Shown piece after piece: positions 57,461 through 64,000 of a stretch of 64,000 bases of DNA. The DNA comes from Rotaria sordida. Lineage: Eukaryota > Rotifera > Eurotatoria > Philodinida > Philodinidae. Both the position numbers and the translations under genes were made by a program. The notes under the pieces were generated by a model. The model searched no databases, was not told where the DNA came from, and saw only the letters and a program-made list of their open reading frames with translations. The stretch's first letter is position 1. Each line of letters begins with the position of its first letter. Location of the stretch: positions 103,757 to 167,756 of the forward strand of contig CAJNOL010000268.1 in assembly GCA_905250125.1 (NCBI GenBank). Reading direction: 5' to 3'.

Positions 57461-59659
57461 TTATTTTCTATCTTTTTGATGATCTTCATATATCCATTTC
57501 AAAAATTCATAATCATAAATATCATGTTCTTTTAATATTTTATCACGAACAATTTTTGCTACGCCATCACAATGTGCAAAAGTACCAATATCACGTGCAA
57601 ATTGAACAACTTTTGATGAATGAGGTATTCGTTTTTGTTCATATTCTCGAAATACAGAATCAATTTTTAATGGTCCATATTTTTTATAAGCAGTCACAAG
57701 TACATCAGCATCTTCTAATGCTTGTGCAGCACCTTGACCAGCATATTGTAACATTGGATGAGCTGCATCACCTAATAATACTAATCGACCACGACTCCAT
57801 TTTGATAATGGATTACGACTAGAAAGATAATTAGATATGAAAGAAAATAAAAATAAATTCTATAAAAATATAACTTACTCATAAACAGGCCATCGAAAAT
57901 TAGTTTGAATTGATTTTAAAGCATTTTTAACATGTTTACATCCAATACTAAATCGTTGATTAAGTTCTTCTTTTGTTCCCCATTCATCTGTATCATCAGG
58001 TATCTTTTTTGACTTAAATATAGCTGCTTGATTATATGATTCTCCTCGTCGAATAGGATACTGTACTAAATGTATATCAGGTCCAATCCAAAATTGAACA
58101 TTTTCAAGACCAGCTTCTTTTGAAACTTGTTTAATATCTATTGTACCTCGATAAGTAACATAACCAGCACTAATTGGTGCACCATCATCACAAACAAATT
58201 TTCTTAATGATGACCAAAGACCATCAGCTGCAATTACCATATTACAATCATAACGCATTCCATCTGCACATTCAACCATTATTGATTTTGGTCGTTCATC
58301 AACACTTGTTACTGTACGATCTGTTTCCATTGTTATCATTGAATTTGCCAAACATGCTTGATAAATTGCATTAAAAAGATCAGCTCGATGTACAACTATA
58401 TATGGATAACCAAATGTTTCAATGAACTTAGCACCTAAATCAATACATGTAAGACGTTGACCAGTTAAAGCATCCATCCATACAATTTGTTTAGGAAAAA
58501 AAGCATTAGCTTGTACTTGTTTTAAAACATCAAGACGATCAAGTATACGACTACAATTTGGTGCCAATTGCATACCAGCACCAATTTCACCAAATTCAGT
58601 CTTTTTTTCAAATAATCGAACTGGTATACCTGCTCGAGCAAAACTTAATGCTGTCACCATACCACTAATACCTCCACCAACAATTAATATAGATACTGAA
58701 CGAGCATTAGTTAATGGATGTGGTATTCGAGTATGATTGATTACATTTACACCATTAAATATTCTTTCATTACGAAAATGTTTAAAAAAAAGTCGATAAT
58801 CACGTTCAGCTATTTGAGCATAAGTCATAGAAAAAAGGCAAATATCATTAATTAATTCTTGTTGTTGATTATATGAAGATAAAGCTGTTTGAATAATATG
58901 TGTACAATGATCAGCATTATTTTCTATTGTATTTTGTGTTGGTATAATAGAAATTGGTGGTTGACAATGTGAATTCGCAACAATAATAGCTATTTGTTCA
59001 GCTAATATCATCAAATTAGCTACAGTATCAAATGTTTTCCAATTGATTTCATACATTTCATGTTTAATTGGAATTGAACTAATAACTGAAAATTGCTTAT
59101 GAAGTGAACATGGTTTTATTTGATGAAATTGTTCTGTTTCAATAGAATTTTTTTTGCATAAAATCATCTTGTCTGTTGTTGTTGTTGTTGTAACGCATTT
59201 AATATATTGTCGAATAAAAACATGTAATATTTCAATGATTTCAGTATCACTAAAACCTTGATGATAAGCAATAAGTACAAGATTAGTTGCTAAACGTTTG
59301 AGATCCCATGTAAATGGTGCAATGATTTTTTTATGACGTCGTATTTTAAATATTCGTTCATTGTTGATATCATCAAAATAATAATGAAATTGACCAATAT
59401 GTAAATCACCATGAATACAAGTTGGTTCCATGACTTGAAATGTTTCTTGATAATATTGTTGATCTTCATAAAAAAGTGCAACATTATGTTGATAAAATAC
59501 AACAGGATTAATAGCAATACGTCGAAAATAAGCATGCCATGCTTTTGCTTCATATCTTTTCCCAGCCATTTGATATTTAGCAAACATTTGTATAAGATGT
59601 TTCAAACGTTCTTGATTATCACATAGAAGAATGTCTTTGATGGATATTGAATTTGACAT
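57461..59659 (-). CDS. Fusion protein: DUF2252-like domain plus FAD-dependent monooxygenase
   Basis: Two exons, 59659-57879 and 57818-57461 (phase 2); 712 residues. Residues about 20-300 resemble DUF2252 (bacterial proteins with a kinase-like appearance): VALFYEDQQYY, IHGDLHIGQF (HGDLH 83-87), PFTWDLKRLATNLVL and late AERDYRLFF. The usual DFDE segment before PFTWDLKR reads KIRRHKK, so the site may be altered. From about 325 comes a class A flavin monooxygenase like salicylate hydroxylase: ILIVGGGISG (FAD), FGEIGAGMQLAPN, AADGLWSSLR, GYVTYRG and, in exon 2, LVLLGDAAHPM and GQGAAQALEDADVL. It is less like kynurenine 3-monooxygenase. Both domains lie in one uninterrupted exon, so the fusion is directly visible. 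An upstream in-frame TTG at 59695 was not used. Substrate unknown. Confidence 0.88.
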
Positions 59660-60690
59660 ATGTAAATATTCAAAGGAACTAATTATTGAAATCAATTGAG
59701 TATTTTTTCTAATATGATCGAATTGGGTCGAATTCTATGAATATATATGGGAAGAAATTAGTATAGATTTCATCACGACAATGTCATTGCGAAATATTTT
59801 TCGTGGAAAGGAAGAATCCCGTACGTCAGGTAACATTTTTGGTTGGTAGGAAGTATCACGCGTCATGGTCCAGTGGTTGTTTTGACTAATTCATTCGTTT
59901 TTTCGTCTGTCGTGGTTTTGTGATTCATCTGATTTTAAAGGAAGTGTAATTGACAGTCAATAGTGTGCTAAGTAGCTTGTCACATTCGAATGACTTCATA
60001 TTCTTGTCTTGGATGATGCAAGTCAAGTATATTGTGTGACTACTGAAAATGTCAATATGTGTCATAAATCATATCGTTCATACGATATGGCCGTTCTGTT
60101 AACTATTATTTCTTAAAGTTCTCTCTACTTCCTTCTTTCTTCTAAATGTTTGTGTCGTGCCCTCCTCCTTATTCTGTCTCTAGTATATACATGCGCCAAC
60201 CGGCACACTGCATGCCATTATTGTATGGTGTCATCCTTGTATGATATGACCCTTGTACGACATCATCCTTGTAAGAAGTCAATATTGTAACTTATTATCC
60301 TTCTGCAATATAATAGTTTCTTTTTTATTATGCTAGAGAATGTAACACTCGGAAGTGCTTACATGATAATGACAAAAGAAAATTGAGAACTTTAAGCCAA
60401 AAACAACATCATTAGTACAAAGCGTTTCACTGTTTGCTAACAATATGGTTGTGACGAATATTAGATCATTCTTGTAAGGATATGAAGAGGTATATAAAAG
60501 AGGTTGAAGAGAGAAGAAAGAAAAAGATATGAGGAAGGAAAAAAGAAAGGAAATGAAAAAATATGAGAGAGTGAAGAAACAGATCAATAGCGAAAAAAAA
60601 ACCAGAAAAAAAGATTAAGATATTATATGTGCTCGTTCTTTTGTATCAATTCGTTTCAACAAGAGACAACAATCTTAAAAGAAATGACCG
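59660..60690. other. Upstream region of the fusion gene and 3' flank of the LINE
   Basis: No gene was recognised. It includes a 16-bp tandem array (60221-60316) and a purine-rich run (60480-60600) that may belong to the retrotransposon 3' region. Confidence 0.4.
60221..60316. repeat. 16-bp tandem repeat, about six units
   Basis: Units TTGTATGGTGTCATCC, TTGTATGATATGACCC, TTGTACGACATCATCC and three more diverged ones follow without spacing. It lies about 370 bp beyond the 3' end of the LINE coding remnant. Confidence 0.75.
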
Positions 60691-61117
60691 AGGTGATCGT
60701 TTTTTTCTTTTGTAGAATTCATCCCAAACGAAGATATCATTATAGAAAAGTGAGGATCCAAGGTCCGTCAAAAGAATTGTCCTCAATCTTCTTTGAGTAT
60801 ATTTTTTAACATAGAAGTCCATGGGATATTTCTGGAGTAATAGTATAAAGGTTATCTGCAGACACGAAGGGACAGCGATACACCAGTCGAAGACCGACAC
60901 GAAATTTTTGTTGCAATATTTGTTGCTGTGTTTCTGGAAGCAGAGGATAAAAAGGAAATAACCATGCAAAATGTGGTAAGGTAAATGCAAAAAAGCATCG
61001 GTGAAGTGCTTTAGACGACATACTTCGTCTGGCTTTTAACTACCTTAGTTTACCTAGGGATTTCTGGATATTTCTAATGCATTTTTCGACAGTGGGTCTC
61101 AAGGATAGTTTATCAGT

Positions 61118-62250
61118 TCAAGTGAATCCCAAATACTTGAATTCTTTGACGAATTCAATTTTTTCTCCATTCATTGTTATATGTGCTACTGGTCTTTTCA
61201 CTTGTGTATAAAACAACTGCGCTACTGTTTTCGATATATTTATCGGTTGTTTCCATTTTTTCGAGTACGCATACACTTGATCACAAATTTGCGTACCTTC
61301 TTTCTCAAGATATTGGATCATCGGAGTTAATTTCTTTATAATAGGTGGTGTAATAAGTATACTAAGATCATCTGCGAAAAGATGACCTGAATGAGCTCCT
61401 AGACAGTTTATTAGATCACAGCGGAACACAATAAACAAGTATGGACTGAAACTACTATCTTGAGGAAGTCCTATATATATATCGAATATTTTTGATATTT
61501 TTTTCGCCAAAAGCTACATACGCTCTTCTATCTTTTAACCAGCTAACGATTATTTTCAGTAGGTCTAGCGGCATACTCAAACTCCACAATTTAATTAAGA
61601 GGGCGGCATGCCAGACACGATCGTATACCTTCTGATAATCGACATAGATGGCAAGTGTTGGTAGATTAGCTGCCATGTTGTTTTTCACTTCCTGATAGAT
61701 CGATAGTACTCGAGTGGAAAGGAGACATTTTGGACGGAATCCTGATTGTTCTATAGATACTAAATGATTACTTTTAGACCAATGTCTAATTCTTTGAAGC
61801 AGCACTTTTTCAAAAAGTTTTGAATGTGTTGTTAACAAGGAAATTGGACGTGTTTGATCACATTTAAGAACTCCTGATTTCAGTTTGTTTAGGGTTATTA
61901 TCTTTGCTAGTTTCCATTCCTCAGAATATCTACCTTCACTCAACCATATATTAAAACATTTTGCTAGGCAGTCAATATAACCCAGAGGAAGTTTTTTAAT
62001 CATGAAATTCAATACTAAATCAAAACCTGCCGACTTTTACGGTTTCAACATCTTTATTAATCGATGGATCTCAGTCATACTAGTTTCTTTCACTCGTTTA
62101 TCAGTGATCAATAACTTATCTAATAATTCGTTATATTTAAATTCTATCTTAACATCAAATGCATCTGAGTAGTCTATCACAGGTGCTCTGAATTGCTCAC
62201 GATAATATTGGCTTAATTCATCTGTAATTTCTTGATGTATTGAAAGCACT
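61118..62250 (-). pseudogene. LINE reverse transcriptase region, broken
   Basis: Visible polymerase blocks include PISLLTTHSKLFEKVLLQRI, EQSGFRPKCLLST, AIYVDYQKVYDRVW, the catalytic LFADDLSIL and EFKYLGFT. An in-frame TAA lies at about 62037-62039 and the frame changes near 61455-61510. The reading continues in other frames to about 60690 with a typical LINE C-terminal region. Confidence 0.88.
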
Positions 62251-62655
62251 TTATCTTTTGTTGCTAGTTTGTAGAAGGGTAGTGTTTACGACTTATATAT
62301 GCGAGATAAATGTATCCAAAATGCTTTCTTACTATTATCATGTGTCGCCCGGATATCTGATAAAAAAACTTTGCCATCGCTCTGCTTCATATTTACCAAT
62401 CATAAATTTTGATTCTCTTGTTAAAACACGCAACAATACTCTTGTTTCTTCATAAGGAATTCCTTTTTGTCTAAGATGATAATATTTATTTCTCACTTTT
62501 CTTATTTCTTTTAATTTCTCGACAATACTACTTGGTAATGTTGATCTGTATTTTTCTTTTTCTTTCCAATGAGGCACTCTGTTCTTAACAACAGCGATAA
62601 ACCGAATGTATTCTTTATATTACTCATCAGCACTATTTTTCTTTTGTTCTTCCAC

Positions 62656-63378
62656 TCAGAATGTTTGAAGTAATACTAATACAGCTTCAAACGCCTTCCA
62701 GTTTGTATGAGGAAAAATATTGCTGGTATCGAACGAAACATTTTCACATGACAGCACCGTCGGCCAGTGATCATTCATGCCGAAATGCAATGTTTCACTT
62801 GAAATATCAACACTATTTGAAAGTGATAAATCTATATTACGTAGAGAGCGCTTAGATGAGTGCGAGGTTGATGGTATGTAATTAAGGTTGTTCTCTTCAA
62901 TCCATTCTTTCATACTCGCACCTCTCTTATCTGTTAATGAACTATTCCATTCCTTCACTGTAGCGTTAAAATCACCCGTCAGAATAGTACCTTCTACTAC
63001 ATAGAGAAGACTATCATCAAGATCACATTGTTGACTAGTGGGTCAATACATACCAATAATACGCATTGGTTCTGAGAGGCATGTTATATCGATAATAACT
63101 ATATTCAGAACGTTTACATCAGTGCGCGTTGCTTTCACATTCTTTCCTATTGCAATGCACACTTCTCCATTACAATTAGTACCCTTTTCATAAAATGTAT
63201 TGAAATGTGGTAATCGACATGTGTTCCATACGTCTCCTACTTCTGTAAAAACACAAATAGATGCTTGTACTTTGTACACTAAATCAATTACTTCCAGTGA
63301 CCGTGTACTCCACCCTTGGACATTATAACATAAGATCTTTAAATTTTCCTTTTTATTACTGACTACCTCTGAATCCAC
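62656..63378 (-). pseudogene. LINE endonuclease region, broken
   Basis: It starts LKILCYNVQGWSTRS and includes CVFTEVGD, the TGDFNA motif near 62970 and a downstream NDHWP segment, all typical of exonuclease-endonuclease-phosphatase folds. An in-frame TGA near 63041 separates the two halves. Confidence 0.85.
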
Positions 63379-63577
63379 ACTTTCCCACTGTTATAAAACT
63401 GAATTCAAGGGTCTACTTGAATATCACTCATCTAAAAAAGAAGATACTATCTTTTGATCTTTTGTTGAAAAATTCCATATTCTTAATTGGTGTATCGCAT
63501 ATTCTTTAGGACTAGACAATTGTTCTAGGAACATCGAAGGCAAAAATACTTTAGCATGAACATTAAGATTAGACATC

Positions 63578-63979
63578 CTACTTAATGATTTGTATGTCCG
63601 ATGATGTTGGCATATTTGATGCTGGCTCAGCAGTTATATTCGATGTAATGTTGTGAGTGACGGTTGGCGACGTGAACGAGATCTTACGATTAAATTGAAA
63701 TCCATCATTTAAACTAATAGAGGCTAAGTGAAAACGACTGTAAAACTGTTGTGCGACTGATATCAAAGATACTCGATCGACTCGAGTAGAAGTTAGTGAT
63801 GGAGGTATAAGATGTTGAATAAAGTCCTTCATTGTAGTAATGGCATCGAACAATGCTGCTTGATGTAATTGTGTATCAAGTGTAACAGTTTCCAAATCGG
63901 CTTTTAGTTGATCCATGTTTTCTTCTACTCGTTGGTTACTGCCTAACAATTTCGACAGTTTATAATTGATGTTCTTCAA
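63578..63979 (-). pseudogene. Possible LINE ORF1 C-terminal part
   Basis: An open frame of 133 codons with a coiled-coil-like start (EENMDQLKADLETVTLD) followed by a Ser/Thr/Asn-rich stretch. It lies just upstream of the endonuclease region, where ORF1 is expected, but no zinc knuckle or RNA-binding motif is visible and its 5' side is outside or at the window edge. Confidence 0.4.
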
Positions 63980-64000
63980 TACTTTTTCTGTTGTTACTAC

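Larger units (their letters stand above)
60690..64000 (-). mobile_element. Degenerate non-LTR retrotransposon (LINE), runs off right edge
   Basis: Minus-strand order from the right edge: an ORF1-like fragment (63979-63578), an apurinic-type endonuclease region (63378-62656), a linker, a reverse transcriptase (about 62250-61118) and a C-terminal region continuing to about 60690. An APE-type endonuclease plus an FADD-type polymerase places it among I/Jockey/L1-like LINEs; the clade is not resolvable here. Several stops and frameshifts break it, so it is not autonomous. Its codons differ from the host genes in being less A/T-biased. Confidence 0.88.

Noticed and set aside
57461-59659. Calling the flavin enzyme kynurenine 3-monooxygenase because it lies next to kynureninase
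   Set aside because: The GDAAHPM and GQGAAQALEDA motifs and lack of a C-terminal membrane segment fit salicylate-hydroxylase-type enzymes better.
59660-59695. Upstream TTG start giving 12 more residues to the fusion protein
   Set aside because: Non-ATG starts are unlikely in this genome and the ATG at 59659 is available.

Overview
The window reads as nuclear DNA from an AT-rich invertebrate, most likely a bdelloid rotifer (inference). Genes are split by many very short GT-AG introns (about 45-70 bp). Metazoan genes (KCNQ channel, MMP, CDK2AP1, CD-MPR, WBP2, RASEF-type Rab) sit beside genes that look closer to bacterial or plant relatives. The non-coding DNA is full of decayed repeats. Two runs of exactly 100 N (3123-3222, 48945-49044) are assembly gaps whose real length is unknown. 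All exon models come from reading splice sites, frame phase and family resemblance by eye; no search was run.

Left third (1-26.5 kb): the edge of a coiled-coil gene (-), a Tctex1 dynein light chain (+), an EF-hand piece and a RASEF/Rab45-like GTPase (+), and WBP2 (+). A complete matrix metalloproteinase lies on the opposite strand inside a WBP2 intron. A peptidase S9B dipeptidyl peptidase and a DDX21/50-type helicase with zinc knuckles follow closely on the + strand. A decayed mariner copy and a 0.5-kb inverted-repeat element lie after the helicase.

Middle (26.5-46 kb): a KCNQ-type potassium channel and CDK2AP1/DOC-1 (+). On the - strand are TRMT61A (tRNA m1A58 methyltransferase), MRI1/MtnA (methionine salvage) and a cation-dependent mannose-6-phosphate receptor. 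After these come one unrecognised ORF, about 4 kb of gene-poor DNA, a small two-pass membrane protein and a TIGAR-like phosphatase pseudogene with three in-frame stops.

Right third (46-64 kb): a single-exon protein resembling only the C-terminal domain of bacterial RapZ; the 3' two thirds of an ABCB/P-glycoprotein transporter, cut at an assembly gap; kynureninase (+); and, convergent to it, an unusual gene fusing a DUF2252-like domain to a salicylate-hydroxylase-type flavin monooxygenase (-). A degenerate LINE retrotransposon (-) runs off the right edge.

Repeats: one family of inverted-repeat elements (ends carry a TGTGAAACAC-type motif) has at least five copies here, three of them filling or occupying introns, and two copies carry different internal tandem arrays. 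Several other introns hold foldback elements. The best candidates for something new are the DUF2252-monooxygenase fusion beside kynureninase, the stand-alone RapZ-C-like gene, the His/Asp-rich tail on the nested MMP, and the intron-associated repeat family.
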